From contig JADKKQ010000006.1 of NCBI GenBank assembly GCA_016720425.1, forward strand, positions 191,783-255,782: a stretch of 64,000 nt of DNA, written 5' to 3'. Made by a program: the position numbers and the translations under genes. The DNA comes from Betaproteobacteria bacterium. GTDB lineage: Bacteria > Pseudomonadota > Gammaproteobacteria > Burkholderiales > Casimicrobiaceae. The notes below the pieces were generated by a model. The model was not told the origin of the DNA and searched no databases. It saw only the letters and a program-made list of their open reading frames with translations. This document shows positions 28,543 through 39,744 of the stretch, piece by piece (the first letter of the stretch is position 1; each line of letters opens with the position of its first letter).

Positions 28543-29523
28543 ATGAAAATGCGCTTTCCGATTGTTTTGACGGCACTTCTGACCGTGTTCGCCGTCTGCG
28601 GCGCCCGCGCCCAGGCGCCGCTTTCGCCCGACCCGGCGAAGCTCAGGCTCGCCTCGGCGAACGTGCTGGTGCTCGACGCGCAGTCGGGTCAGCCGCTGTA
28701 TTCCAAGGGCGCCGAGGAGGTCACGCCGATCGCGTCGCTCACCAAGCTGATGACGGCGATCGTCACCATCGAGTCGGGGCTGCCGCTGGACGAGGCGCTC
28801 GCCGTCGACATGGACGACTTCGACTATCTCAAGGGAACGCGCTCGCGCCTGACGCTGGGGGCGACGCTGCCGCGGCGCGAGATGCTGCAGCTGGCGCTGA
28901 TGTCGTCCGAGAACCGCGCGGCGTCGACCCTCGCCCGCAACTATCCGGGCGGCGTCGACGCCTTCGTCGGCGCGATGAACGCCAAGGCCAGGGCGCTGGG
29001 CATGACCCGCACCCGGTTCGAGGATCCGACCGGCCTGTCGCCGAACAACGTGTCGACGGCGAGCGATCTTGCGCGCCTCGTCCGGGCGTCCGCCCAGTAC
29101 CCGCTGATCCGCGATTTCTCGACCACCCCGTCGCACTACGTCGAGGTGCAGCCGACCGGGCGCCTGCTCGGCTTCAACAATTCCAATCGCCTGGTCTCCT
29201 CGGCCGACTGGGACATCCAGCTGCAGAAGACCGGCTACATCCGCGAAGCCGGGCGGTGCCTGGTGATGCTCGCCAACGTCGCCAGCAAACCGATGATCAT
29301 CGTGCTGCTCGATTCCATCGGCAAGTTCACCCGCCTGGGCGACGCCCAGCGCGTCAAGTACTGGCTGGAGACGGGGCAGACGCTGCCGCTCGCCGCGGCC
29401 TTCGGGTACAAGGCGCCCGCAGCCAAGTCCGCGAAGCCGCGGGCCGTCGTCAAGGTCAAGGGCAAGGCACCGGCCGCACAGAATTCCCGGTCGTCACGCT
29501 CGGCCCGCGCCGGCGGCGCCTGA
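28543..29523 (+). CDS. pbpG: D-alanyl-D-alanine endopeptidase (PBP7/PbpG type)
   Basis: A 326-residue low-molecular-weight penicillin-binding protein that cuts peptidoglycan cross-links in the periplasm. It has an N-terminal signal peptide (about 1-24, ending ARAQA) and the three serine-peptidase motifs SLTK (65-68), SEN (122-124) and KTG (229-231). The tail beyond about residue 295 is rich in Lys, Arg, Ala and Ser. The ATG at 28543 fits the signal peptide better than an upstream in-frame TTG at 28525. Confidence 0.93.
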   Translation: MKMRFPIVLTALLTVFAVCGARAQAPLSPDPAKLRLASANVLVLDAQSGQPLYSKGAEEVTPIASLTKLMTAIVTIESGLPLDEALAVDMDDFDYLKGTRSRLTLGATLPRREMLQLALMSSENRAASTLARNYPGGVDAFVGAMNAKARALGMTRTRFEDPTGLSPNNVSTASDLARLVRASAQYPLIRDFSTTPSHYVEVQPTGRLLGFNNSNRLVSSADWDIQLQKTGYIREAGRCLVMLANVASKPMIIVLLDSIGKFTRLGDAQRVKYWLETGQTLPLAAAFGYKAPAAKSAKPRAVVKVKGKAPAAQNSRSSRSARAGGA

Positions 29524-29681
29524 ACGCCGGTCCGGCCCGGGCTCCCGCCGCCGGCGTTCACCGCGGCGCCGCGGCGCTCGTCACCCGCCAGTCGTCACTC
29601 GCCGCGGACCACGGCGCCGTCTCGCGCCGATCGACGCCCGTCACGCCCTGGGCGGACGCTTGATGCTCTCACCGGAACGCG

Positions 29682-31373
29682 TCAGGACCGCTGCGGGGGC
29701 CCGGCGGGACCCGGGCGTCGCGGCTGCTCGAGGAGCTCCCGGGCGTGGGCGCGGGTCCGGGCGGTGATCTCGCGGCCCGCGAGCATGCGCGAGATCTCCT
29801 CGATGCGTGCCGGCTCGGCCAGCGGTTCGACGGTCGTGCGCACTGCGCGCTCGTCGCCGTGCTTGGCGACGCGGAAATGCGCGTCGGCGCAGGCGGCGAC
29901 CTGCGGCAGGTGGGTGACGCAGAGCACCTGGCGCCGCTGCGCGAGCTTGTGCAGCAGGCGGCCGACCGTCGAGGCGACGGTGCCGCCGATGCCGACGTCC
30001 ACTTCGTCGAAGATCAGCGTCGGGATCGACCCGACCTCGGCGGTGGCGACCTCGATGGCGAGCGCGATCCGCGACAGTTCGCCGCCGGAGGCGACGCGGG
30101 CGAGCGGCGCCAGCGGCTGCTTGGGATGGCCGGCGACGCGAAACTCGACGCGCTCGAGGCCGAAGGCCGCGGGCGCGGGCAGCGGTTCGAGCCCGGTCTC
30201 GAAGCGGCCGCCGGCCATCGCCAGGTCCTGCATCGTCGCGGTGACGCGATCGTCGAGTTCGCTGGCGGCGAACTGCCGCTTGGCCGACAGCTGCTCGGCC
30301 AGCGCGCGGTAATCGGCCTCGGCCTGCGCCGCGCGGCGCGCGAGTGCGGCGGCGTCGGCGGTCTCCTGCAGCGCGGCGAGCCGGCTCTCGGTCTGCTGCA
30401 GCAGTTCCGGCAGCGCCTCGGGCCGGACCCGATGCTTGCGGGCGGCGTCGTGCAGCGCCGCCAGCCGCTCCTCGGTGGCGCGCAGCTCGGCGGGATCGAG
30501 CTCCAGCCGGTCGCGATAACCGCGCAGTGCCCGCGAGGCTTCGTCGAGCGCGATGCGCGCCGACTCGAACAGCGCGCCGATCTCGAGCAGCGCCGGATCG
30601 TGCACGGCCTGCGCGGTCACCCGGCCGGCCAGCGCCGACAGCCGCCGGCACAGCGCGTCGTCGCCCTCGCTCAAGGCTTCCTCGACCGCCGTCGCGGTTT
30701 CGAGCAGGCCGGCGGCGTGGGCGAGGCGCGTCTGGGCGAGCGACAACAGGTGCCACTCGCCGGCGTCGACGCCGAGCGCCGCGAGCTCGTCCCGGCGCAC
30801 GGCGAGGAGGTCGCGCTCCGCCTGCGTCGACGCCGCGGCGGCGGCGAATGAGTCACGCTCGGCGATCGCCGTGCGCCAACCCTGCCAGGCAGCGGCGACC
30901 TCGCCGGCGAGCGCGGTGAAGCCGCCGAACGCGTCGACCAGGTGGCGCTGCGCCTCGGCCGTCAGCAGCGACTGGTGCGCGTGCTGGCCGTGGATGTCGA
31001 CCAGCCGTTCGCCGACCTGCTGCAGCTGCGCCAGCGTCGCCGGGCGTCCGTTGATCCAGGCGCGGCTCTTGCCCTGCGCGTCGAGCGTGCGGCGGATGAG
31101 CAGATCGCCCTCGGCCGCCAGGCCCTCCTCGCCCAGCCAGGCCGCGACCTCGGGCCGGTCGTCGAGCTCGAACACGGCGGCGAGCTCGGCCCGGGAGGCT
31201 CCGGGACGCAGCTGGCGCAGCTCGAAGCGGTCGCCGAGCAGCAGCGCCAGCGCGTCGAGCAGGATGGACTTCCCGGCGCCGGTCTCGCCGGTGAGCACCG
31301 AAAAGCCGGACGCCAGCTCGAGATCGAGCGTCTCGACGACGACGAAATCGCGGATGGACAGCAGGCGCAGCAT
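29682..31373 (-). CDS. recN: DNA repair protein RecN
   Basis: A 563-residue SMC-like ATPase for double-strand break repair. It has N-terminal Walker A GETGAGKS (about 29-36), a long alanine- and arginine-rich coiled-coil region between, and the C-terminal signature ASGGELSRIALAIE with Walker B TLIFDEVDVGIGG. It lies 18 nt downstream of nadK on the same strand, so the two probably form an operon, as in many proteobacteria. Confidence 0.95.
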   Translation of the reverse strand: MLRLLSIRDFVVVETLDLELASGFSVLTGETGAGKSILLDALALLLGDRFELRQLRPGASRAELAAVFELDDRPEVAAWLGEEGLAAEGDLLIRRTLDAQGKSRAWINGRPATLAQLQQVGERLVDIHGQHAHQSLLTAEAQRHLVDAFGGFTALAGEVAAAWQGWRTAIAERDSFAAAAASTQAERDLLAVRRDELAALGVDAGEWHLLSLAQTRLAHAAGLLETATAVEEALSEGDDALCRRLSALAGRVTAQAVHDPALLEIGALFESARIALDEASRALRGYRDRLELDPAELRATEERLAALHDAARKHRVRPEALPELLQQTESRLAALQETADAAALARRAAQAEADYRALAEQLSAKRQFAASELDDRVTATMQDLAMAGGRFETGLEPLPAPAAFGLERVEFRVAGHPKQPLAPLARVASGGELSRIALAIEVATAEVGSIPTLIFDEVDVGIGGTVASTVGRLLHKLAQRRQVLCVTHLPQVAACADAHFRVAKHGDERAVRTTVEPLAEPARIEEISRMLAGREITARTRAHARELLEQPRRPGPAGPPQRS

Positions 31374-31391
31374 CGACGGATTGCGGTTCGC

Positions 31392-32282
31392 TCAGTCGCG
31401 CCGGTCGGGGAGGCGCTCCGGTATCGCGCTCCAGTGCAGCTTGCTGCGCAGCATGCCGAAATAGTCGTGGCCCTCGGGATGCAGGAAGCGGGCGGCGGAG
31501 GCGGCCCGGCGGATGGTGACCGTCTGGCCCTCGTCCAGCGGAAAGCGCGTCTGGCCGTCGCAGTGCACGCTGGCGTCGCTGCCGCGCTGGACGGTGACGG
31601 CGATCACTGCCGATTCGTGGACGGCCACGGGGCGATGCGTGAGCGCGTGCGGCGCGACCGGGACCAGCGCGAACGCCGGCACGTCGGGAGCGATGATCGG
31701 CCCGCCGGCGGACAGCGCGTACGCGGTCGAGCCCGTCGGCGTCGCGACGATCAGGCCGTCGGCGCGCATCGCGTAGACGAAGCGCCCGTTGATCTCGACC
31801 CGGACCTCGATCATGCTGCCGCCGCTGCCGCGATTGACGACCACGTCGTTGAGCGCGACCGCGCGATCGCCGTTGACCTGCGTATCGAGCAGGGTTCGCC
31901 GCTCCTCGACGAACCGGCCGTCGAGCATCGCCGCCAGCGTGGTCTCCATCGCGGCCAGCGGGATGTCGGTGAGAAAGCCCAGCCGGCCCTGGTTGATGCC
32001 GACCAGCGGCAGGTCGAACGGAGCGACCTGGCGAGCGATCGACAGCATCGTGCCGTCGCCGCCGATGACGATGACGAGGTCGGCGTGGCGGTCCATCTCG
32101 GCGGCGGGCGCCGAGCGATAGCCCGGCAGCGGGTGGTGGGTGGCGGTTTCGGCGCCGAGGACCACCGCGTGCCCGCGTCCGGCGAGGAACGCCGCCAGGT
32201 GCGCCAGAGGCTCGGCGATGCCCGGGCTCTCCAGGCGGCCGACGAGCGCGACACGGGGGAAGCGTAGCGGCGAGGCGGCCAT
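31392..32282 (-). CDS. nadK: NAD kinase
   Basis: A 296-residue enzyme that phosphorylates NAD to NADP. Family motifs are the GGDGTML loop (about 77-83), the conserved NDVVVNRG segment (about 137) and ADGLIVATPTGSTAYALSAGGPI. A TCTAAT -10 element (32295-32290 on the minus strand) ends 7 nt before the ATG, and there is no Shine-Dalgarno, so translation may be leaderless. It is divergent from hrcA. Confidence 0.95.
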   Translation of the reverse strand: MAASPLRFPRVALVGRLESPGIAEPLAHLAAFLAGRGHAVVLGAETATHHPLPGYRSAPAAEMDRHADLVIVIGGDGTMLSIARQVAPFDLPLVGINQGRLGFLTDIPLAAMETTLAAMLDGRFVEERRTLLDTQVNGDRAVALNDVVVNRGSGGSMIEVRVEINGRFVYAMRADGLIVATPTGSTAYALSAGGPIIAPDVPAFALVPVAPHALTHRPVAVHESAVIAVTVQRGSDASVHCDGQTRFPLDEGQTVTIRRAASAARFLHPEGHDYFGMLRSKLHWSAIPERLPDRRD

Positions 32283-32431
32283 GGCCACGATTAGACCACA
32301 GCCGCCGTGCCGGCCCCAAGCCGACGCATGGCCGAGACCCCCCGCCCGCGGGCCGGCCGGACCGGGCCGCCGGGTCGGCGTGGCGATCGCTGCAAGCGCG
32401 CCCGCCGTACCGCGCCCGGCGGCCGCGCCTG

Positions 32432-32444
32432 TAGAATGCCCGGC
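32432..32444 (+). promoter_or_regulatory. -10 element of hrcA next to the start codon
   Basis: TAGAAT (32432-32437) lies 7 nt before ATG 32445, placing the predicted transcription start at the start codon. It also overlaps the alternative ATG at 32436, which argues against that start. Confidence 0.5.
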
Positions 32445-33470
32445 ATGCTCGATCACCGTGCCCAACAACTGCTGAAGGCGCTCGTCGAACGCTACATCGC
32501 CGAGGGGCAGCCGGTGGGTTCGCGCGTGCTGTCGCGGCAATCGGGGCTCGAGCTGTCGCCGGCGACCATCCGCAACGTGATGGCCGACCTCGAGGAAATG
32601 GGGTTCATCGCCAGCCCGCACACCTCGGCCGGACGCGTGCCCACGCCGAAGGGTTACCGGCTGTTCGTCGATTCGCTGATGGTCGTCCAGCCGCTGGCCG
32701 ACGTCGAGATCTCGCGCCTCGAGGGCGAGCTCGCCGCCGACCGGCCGCAGCAGCTGGTGAGCGCCGCGGCCAATCTGCTGTCGCAGCTGTCGCATTTCGC
32801 CGGCGTGGTGCTGACGCCGCGGCGGCGCGAGGCGGGATTCCGGCACCTCGAGTTCCTGCGCCTGTCCGAGCGCCGGGTGCTGCTGATCATCGTCACCCCC
32901 GAAGGCGACGTGCAGAACCGGATCCTCCACACCGACCGCCCCTACGGTCAGGCGCAGCTGGTCGAGGCGACCAACTTCTTCAACCAGCACTATGCCGGCG
33001 CGTCGTTCACGTCGATCCGGATGCGCCTCGCCGACGAGCTGACCGCGCTGCGCGAGGACGTCGCCACGCTGATGACCGCGGCCGTCGACGTCGGCGAGGG
33101 GGCGCTCAACGCCGACGAGGGCGTGGTGGTGGCGGGCGAGCGCAACCTGCTGCAGTCCGAGGGCCTGGCGTCCAACATGGAGCGCCTGCGGCGGCTGTTC
33201 GACGTGTTCGAGAAGAAGACCTCGCTGCTGCACCTGCTCGACCTGTCGCAGCGCGCCGAGGGCGTGCAGATCTACATCGGCGGCGAGTCGAACCTGGTGC
33301 CGCTCGACGAGATGAGCATCGTCACCGCGCCCTATACGGTGGACGGGCAGGTGATCGGCACGCTGGGCGTGATCGGGCCGACGCGGATGGCCTACGAGCG
33401 GGTGATCCCGATCGTCGACGTGACGGCCAAGCTGCTGTCCAACGCGCTGACGCTGCAGAAGAACGATTAG
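32445..33470 (+). CDS. hrcA: Heat-inducible transcription repressor HrcA
   Basis: A 341-residue repressor that binds CIRCE elements of chaperone genes and is itself tuned by GroEL. The N-terminal winged helix (LLKALVERYIAEGQPVGSR, SPATIRNVMADLEEMGF) and the central and C-terminal segments (GVVLTPRR, GPTRMAYERVIPIV) match the family along its whole length. ATG 32445 gives the usual MLD start. No CIRCE site was found in this window, so its targets (probably groES-groEL) lie elsewhere. It sits upstream of hemH and the grpE-dnaK-dnaJ genes. Confidence 0.94.
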   Translation: MLDHRAQQLLKALVERYIAEGQPVGSRVLSRQSGLELSPATIRNVMADLEEMGFIASPHTSAGRVPTPKGYRLFVDSLMVVQPLADVEISRLEGELAADRPQQLVSAAANLLSQLSHFAGVVLTPRRREAGFRHLEFLRLSERRVLLIIVTPEGDVQNRILHTDRPYGQAQLVEATNFFNQHYAGASFTSIRMRLADELTALREDVATLMTAAVDVGEGALNADEGVVVAGERNLLQSEGLASNMERLRRLFDVFEKKTSLLHLLDLSQRAEGVQIYIGGESNLVPLDEMSIVTAPYTVDGQVIGTLGVIGPTRMAYERVIPIVDVTAKLLSNALTLQKND

Positions 33471-33501
33471 CCGCGCCGACATCGCGAACCCACACTCCCG
33501 C

Positions 33502-34611
33502 ATGTCCTTCCTGCCCGAACCCGCGTTCGCCCACGACCGGACGCCGCGCATCGGCGTGCTGCTGGTCAACCTCGGCACTCCCGACGAGGCCACGCCGGCG
33601 GCGGTCCGCCGCTACCTCGCCCAGTTCCTGGCGGATCCGCGCGTGGTCGAGATCCCGCGCGTGCTCTGGCTGCCGATCCTGCACGGCGTGATCCTGCGCG
33701 TCCGGCCGGCGCGGTCGGCCAGGAAGTACGCGTCGATCTGGGGCGCCGGCGGCTCGCCGCTGCTCGCCCACAGCCAGAAGCAGCGGACGCTGCTGCAGGG
33801 GTATCTGGCGCAACGGCTCAAGGCTGCCGGATTGCCGCCCGACCTCACTGCGATCGAACTCGCGATGCGCTACGGCAACCCGGCGGTCGACGGCGCGCTG
33901 GATCGGCTGCGCGCGGCCGGCTGCGATCGCATCCTGGTCGTTCCGCTGTATCCGCAGTACGCCGCGAGCACCACCGCGTCGGCGATGGACGCGGTGTACG
34001 CGCACGCCCGCCGGTTGCGGCGGATGCCGGCGCTGCGCTCGATCGACTGCTTCCACGACGACCCCGGCTACATCCGGGCGCTGGCCCGCGGCATCGAGGA
34101 CCACTGGTTCCGGAACGGGCGGCCGGACCGGCTGGTGCTGAGCTTCCACGGCCTGCCGCGCCGGTCGCTGGACCTCGGGGATCCCTATCACTGCCACTGC
34201 CGCAAGACGGCCCGGCTGCTCGCCGCCGAGCTCGGGCTCGACCCGAAGCAGTACGCGGTGACCTTCCAGTCGCGTTTCGGGCGCGCCGAGTGGCTGCAGC
34301 CGTACACGCAGGACACGATCGTTGCGCTGGCGAAGGAGGGCGTCCGGCGGGTCGACGTCGCCTGTCCGGGCTTCGTCGCCGATTGCCTCGAAACCCTGGA
34401 GGAGATCGGCATCGAGGTGAAGGAGGCGTTCCTCGCGGCCGGCGGCAAGGAGTTCCACGCCATCCCCTGCCTCAACGAAGCGCCGCAGTTCATCGCCGCG
34501 CTGACCGATCTGGTGTGGCGCCACCTCGAGGGCTGGCTGGCGCCGCCGCCGGAGGCCGCGGCCCGGGAGCTGACGCTGCTGCGCGCCAAGGGACTGGGCG
34601 CCGCGCGCTGA
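33502..34611 (+). CDS. hemH: Ferrochelatase
   Basis: A 369-residue enzyme inserting ferrous iron into protoporphyrin IX, the last step of protohaem synthesis. Seen are VLLVNLGTPD near the start, VVPLYPQYAASTTAS, the catalytic histidine in LSFHGLPRR, a HCHCRKT segment, TFQSRFGRAEWLQPYT and CPGFVADCLETLEEI. It follows hrcA by 31 nt on the same strand. Confidence 0.95.
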   Translation: MSFLPEPAFAHDRTPRIGVLLVNLGTPDEATPAAVRRYLAQFLADPRVVEIPRVLWLPILHGVILRVRPARSARKYASIWGAGGSPLLAHSQKQRTLLQGYLAQRLKAAGLPPDLTAIELAMRYGNPAVDGALDRLRAAGCDRILVVPLYPQYAASTTASAMDAVYAHARRLRRMPALRSIDCFHDDPGYIRALARGIEDHWFRNGRPDRLVLSFHGLPRRSLDLGDPYHCHCRKTARLLAAELGLDPKQYAVTFQSRFGRAEWLQPYTQDTIVALAKEGVRRVDVACPGFVADCLETLEEIGIEVKEAFLAAGGKEFHAIPCLNEAPQFIAALTDLVWRHLEGWLAPPPEAAARELTLLRAKGLGAAR

Positions 34612-34703
34612 GCGCCCCTTCGGTCCCGGGGCGATGGTAATCCTTTGATTCGTCGATGGATGTTCGGCGTCCCGCGTACGCCGCGAGGTTTTTGCGCCCG
34701 CCC

Positions 34704-34731
34704 GTTGAAAACGCCGGATTTGCCCCCATCG
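34704..34731 (+). promoter_or_regulatory. Sigma-32 heat-shock promoter of grpE-dnaK-dnaJ
   Basis: A -35 of GTTGAA (34704-34709) and a -10 of CCCCATCG (34724-34731) are separated by 14 nt. They match the sigma-32 consensus CTTGAA / CCCCATnT at all but two of the fixed positions, including the diagnostic CCCCAT. The grpE ATG is about 45 nt downstream. Confidence 0.8.
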
Positions 34732-34776
34732 TCCGAAGGGTCCCGAACATTCCCTCCAGGATTCGCAGGAGCACCG

Positions 34777-35355
34777 ATGAGCAGTCCCGAGAAACCCCAT
34801 GCCGCTGCCGCCGACGCGCAGGTTCCCCAGGTCGCGGAACGCGGACCGGCGGAGGTCGTCCCCGAACCGGCGCCGGCCGATCCGGCGCCCGACATCGCCG
34901 CGTTGCTGAAGAAGGCCGAGACCGAGGCGGCCGAGCTCAAGGACGCGTGGCTGCGCGCCCGCGCCGACGTCGACAACCTGCGCAAGCAGGCGGCCAACGA
35001 CGTCGCCCGGGCGCACAAGTACGCGATCGAGAAGTTCGCCGAGGACCTGCTGCCGGTCAAGGACGCGCTCGAGGCCGCGCTCGCCACCGGCCACGCGCCG
35101 CCCGAGGCGCTGCGTGCGGGCGTCGAGCTCACCCTCAAGCAGCTGGTCGCCGCCTTCGACAAGGCGCAGATCGTCGAGGTCGACCCGAACGGCGAGAAGT
35201 TCGATCCCCACCGCCACCAGGCGATGGCGATGATCGAGAGCGACCAGCCTCCCAGCCACGTCATCCAGGTGTTCCAGAAAGGCTATCTCCTCAACGACCG
35301 GGTGCTGCGGCCGGCGATGGTGGCGGTGGCCAAGGCACGTGAAACTCCCGCGTGA
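34777..35355 (+). CDS. grpE: Nucleotide exchange factor GrpE
   Basis: A 192-residue cofactor that releases ADP from DnaK. It has an acidic, proline/alanine-rich N-terminus (1-40), a long helix (about 45-95, with AWLRARADVDNLRKQ) and the beta domain ending VIQVFQKGYLLNDRVLRPAMVAVAK. The ATG at 34777 has AGGAG upstream. It lies behind a sigma-32 promoter and 155 nt before dnaK. Confidence 0.95.
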   Translation: MSSPEKPHAAAADAQVPQVAERGPAEVVPEPAPADPAPDIAALLKKAETEAAELKDAWLRARADVDNLRKQAANDVARAHKYAIEKFAEDLLPVKDALEAALATGHAPPEALRAGVELTLKQLVAAFDKAQIVEVDPNGEKFDPHRHQAMAMIESDQPPSHVIQVFQKGYLLNDRVLRPAMVAVAKARETPA

Positions 35356-35510
35356 GCGGCAGCCGGACTTGAAACAGGGCCACCGCGTCGGCATCTAGCG
35401 AACAGCGGCGATCGGCGTTGCCGGTCGCCAGGGCATCGGGCAGGCGGGCGGTGCAAGGCGGACCGGCGGCCTGCAGGCAACGACGAAATCGACAGCAAAG
35501 GACTGCGGAC

Positions 35511-37469
<1,959 letters not shown>

Positions 37470-37651
37470 TGTTCCGCCGCGCCTGACCGCGTCCCGGTTG
37501 GGGTGGGGGCGGGCGCGATGGAATGTCGGGCCGGATTCGAACGGTCGCCGCCGGGCGCCGCTCGGTCCGGCCTTTTGGCGTTCGGCCGCGGTCGCGATCC
37601 GGGAAACCGGGTCGCGCGTCGCGGCGGAGCGCGACGGGCACAGGGGAGGAC

Positions 37652-38806
37652 ATGGCAAAGCGCGACTACTACACGGTGCTGGGCGTCAACCGGGACGCGA
37701 CCGAAGAGGACATCAAGAAGTCCTACCGCAAGCTGGCGATGAAGTTCCATCCCGACCGCAACCCGGACGACAAGGGGTCGGAGGAGAAATTCAAGGAGGC
37801 CAAGGAGGCCTACGAGATCCTCTCCGACGCCAAGAAGCGCGCCGCCTACGACCAGTTCGGGCACGCCGGCGTCGACCCGTCGGCCGGGTTCGGGGCCGGG
37901 GCGGGCGCCCGGGGCTTCGGCGGCGGGCCCGAGGGCTTCGGCGGCTTCGCCGATGCGTTCGGCGACATCTTCGGCGAGATCTTCGGCGCGCAGCGCGGCG
38001 GGCGCGGCGGCAGCGGCGTCTATCGCGGCGCCGACCTGCGCTACAACCTCGAACTCTCGCTCGAGGACGCGGCCCGCGGCACCGAGGCGAAGATCCGCGT
38101 CCCGACGATGGAGGGCTGCGAGACCTGCAAGGGCACCGGTGCGAAGCCGGGCACGTCGGCCAAGACCTGCGCGTCGTGCAATGGGCGCGGCGAGGTGCGC
38201 GTGTCGCAGGGATTCTTCTCGATCCAGCAGGCCTGCCCGACCTGTCACGGCACCGGCAAGGTGATTCCCGAGCCCTGCACCGCCTGTCACGGCGCCGGGC
38301 GGATCAAGAAGCACAAGACGCTGTCGGTCAAGATTCCGGCCGGCGTCGACCAGGACGATCGCATCCGGCTGACCGGCGAAGGCGAGGCAGGCATGAACGG
38401 CGGGCCGGCCGGCGACCTCTACGTCGTCGTCAGCCTGCGTCCCCACGCGGTGTTCCAGCGCGAAGGCGCCGACCTGCACTGCGAGATGCCGATCGGCTTC
38501 TGCACCGCGGCCCTCGGCGGCGAGATCGAGATTCCGACGCTCGACGGGCACGCCAAGATCAAGATCCCGCCGGAGACGCAGACCGGGCAGGTGTTCCGCC
38601 TGCGCAGCAAGGGCATCCGGCCGGTGCGCGGCTCGGTCACCGGCGACCTCTACTGCCACGTGGCGGTCGAGACGCCGGTCAAGCTCACGTCGCGCCAGCG
38701 CGAGCTGCTGCGCGAGTTCGAGGCGATCAACGAAAAGGACCCCGGTGCGCACAATCCGCGCGCCAAGTCCTGGATGGACAAGGTCAAGGACTTCTTCGGG
38801 CCGTGA
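37652..38806 (+). CDS. dnaJ: Chaperone protein DnaJ
   Basis: A 384-residue Hsp40 of the full type A form. It has the J domain with HPD (in MKFHPDRNPDD, about 33-35), a Gly/Phe-rich linker (about 75-130), four zinc repeats of the CxxCxGxG kind (CETCKGTG, CASCNGRG, CPTCHGTG, CTACHGAG) and the C-terminal substrate domains. GGGGAGGA precedes the ATG. A 182-nt gap separates it from dnaK. Confidence 0.97.
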   Translation: MAKRDYYTVLGVNRDATEEDIKKSYRKLAMKFHPDRNPDDKGSEEKFKEAKEAYEILSDAKKRAAYDQFGHAGVDPSAGFGAGAGARGFGGGPEGFGGFADAFGDIFGEIFGAQRGGRGGSGVYRGADLRYNLELSLEDAARGTEAKIRVPTMEGCETCKGTGAKPGTSAKTCASCNGRGEVRVSQGFFSIQQACPTCHGTGKVIPEPCTACHGAGRIKKHKTLSVKIPAGVDQDDRIRLTGEGEAGMNGGPAGDLYVVVSLRPHAVFQREGADLHCEMPIGFCTAALGGEIEIPTLDGHAKIKIPPETQTGQVFRLRSKGIRPVRGSVTGDLYCHVAVETPVKLTSRQRELLREFEAINEKDPGAHNPRAKSWMDKVKDFFGP

Positions 38807-38844
38807 GCCCGCGGCGGCGGGCCGCGCGGCGATCGCAGCGCCGC

Positions 38845-39564
38845 TCAGGCCGCGCCGGAGCGGCGGCGCAGCACGTCGATGCGCATCGGCTGGTGGAAGC
38901 AGGCGCCCGCCGGGGTCATGCTGCGCCCGAAGCGCTCGCGCACCGCGGCCAGCTGCGCCGCACTGAGGCGGTGCTCGGTGTGGGTGACGCCGATCATCCG
39001 GCGCTCGAAATCCTCGCAATCCGCATACTGACGCAGCGCGGTGTGGAACGTCTCGGCGACGAGCTCGAACGTGCCGCCGGCGACGGCCCGCTGCAGCGCG
39101 GCGAACGCCGCCTCGCGCACCTCGCGCTCGTCGTGAAAGATCGACATCACGGCGTTGAACTCCCCCGCGTACACGGGCTCGGAGAACGCGGCCAGCCCCC
39201 CCGGCACCAGCACGCGGGCGATCTCGCGCAGCGCGGCGTCCATCGCGCCGACCGGCACGTGGTGCAGCGACTTCGCCATCAGCACGACGTCGACCGCGGC
39301 GTCGGGGAGGGGAATGGCCTCGGCGCCGCCATAGCCGAACACGACGTTCGGCAGGTCGCCGATCCCGAGGTTGTGCGCGTGCTGGACGCGGTCGACCTCG
39401 AGCGCGGTGATCCGCGCGTCCGGAAACCGCGTCGCCAGCGCCCGCGTCAGTTCCGCGCGCCCGCAGCCGAGTTCGACGATCCGCGCGCGGTCGAAGGCCA
39501 CCTGTCCGGCGAGTACGTCGAGGTCGCGCGCCAGCGGGCCGGGGTCGGGATGGGCGATCTGCAT
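38845..39564 (-). CDS. Class I SAM-dependent methyltransferase
   Basis: A 239-residue protein with a standard SAM-binding fold: motif I IVELGCGRAELTRAL (about 30-44), an acidic residue ending strand 2 (ALEVDR), VVLMAKSLHHVP as motif III/IV and VLVPGGLAAFSEPVY. The substrate is unknown. It is convergent with dnaJ and divergent from the binding-protein gene. The start is the ATG that begins just before the conserved region; no good ribosome site supports it. Confidence 0.8.
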   Translation of the reverse strand: MQIAHPDPGPLARDLDVLAGQVAFDRARIVELGCGRAELTRALATRFPDARITALEVDRVQHAHNLGIGDLPNVVFGYGGAEAIPLPDAAVDVVLMAKSLHHVPVGAMDAALREIARVLVPGGLAAFSEPVYAGEFNAVMSIFHDEREVREAAFAALQRAVAGGTFELVAETFHTALRQYADCEDFERRMIGVTHTEHRLSAAQLAAVRERFGRSMTPAGACFHQPMRIDVLRRRSGAA

Positions 39565-39744
39565 CGGAAGGGGGGAAACGGGGGTGCGGGCGCCGGCGGC
39601 GCGCTCGACGCGGATTGTGCGGGACTGCGCCGCTTCGGGCAACCGTCGCGCGCTGCGCGCCGCCCGGCACCGTGCGCGTGCTTGTCCGCAGGTCCCGCCA
39701 GGGATTAGCATCGGCGGTTTGCCACCCTTTCCCCGGAGTCCGTC

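Noticed and set aside
32436..32438. Upstream ATG as the hrcA start
   Set aside because: It overlaps the likely -10 box and adds three residues (MPG) not expected for the family; ATG 32445 fits better.
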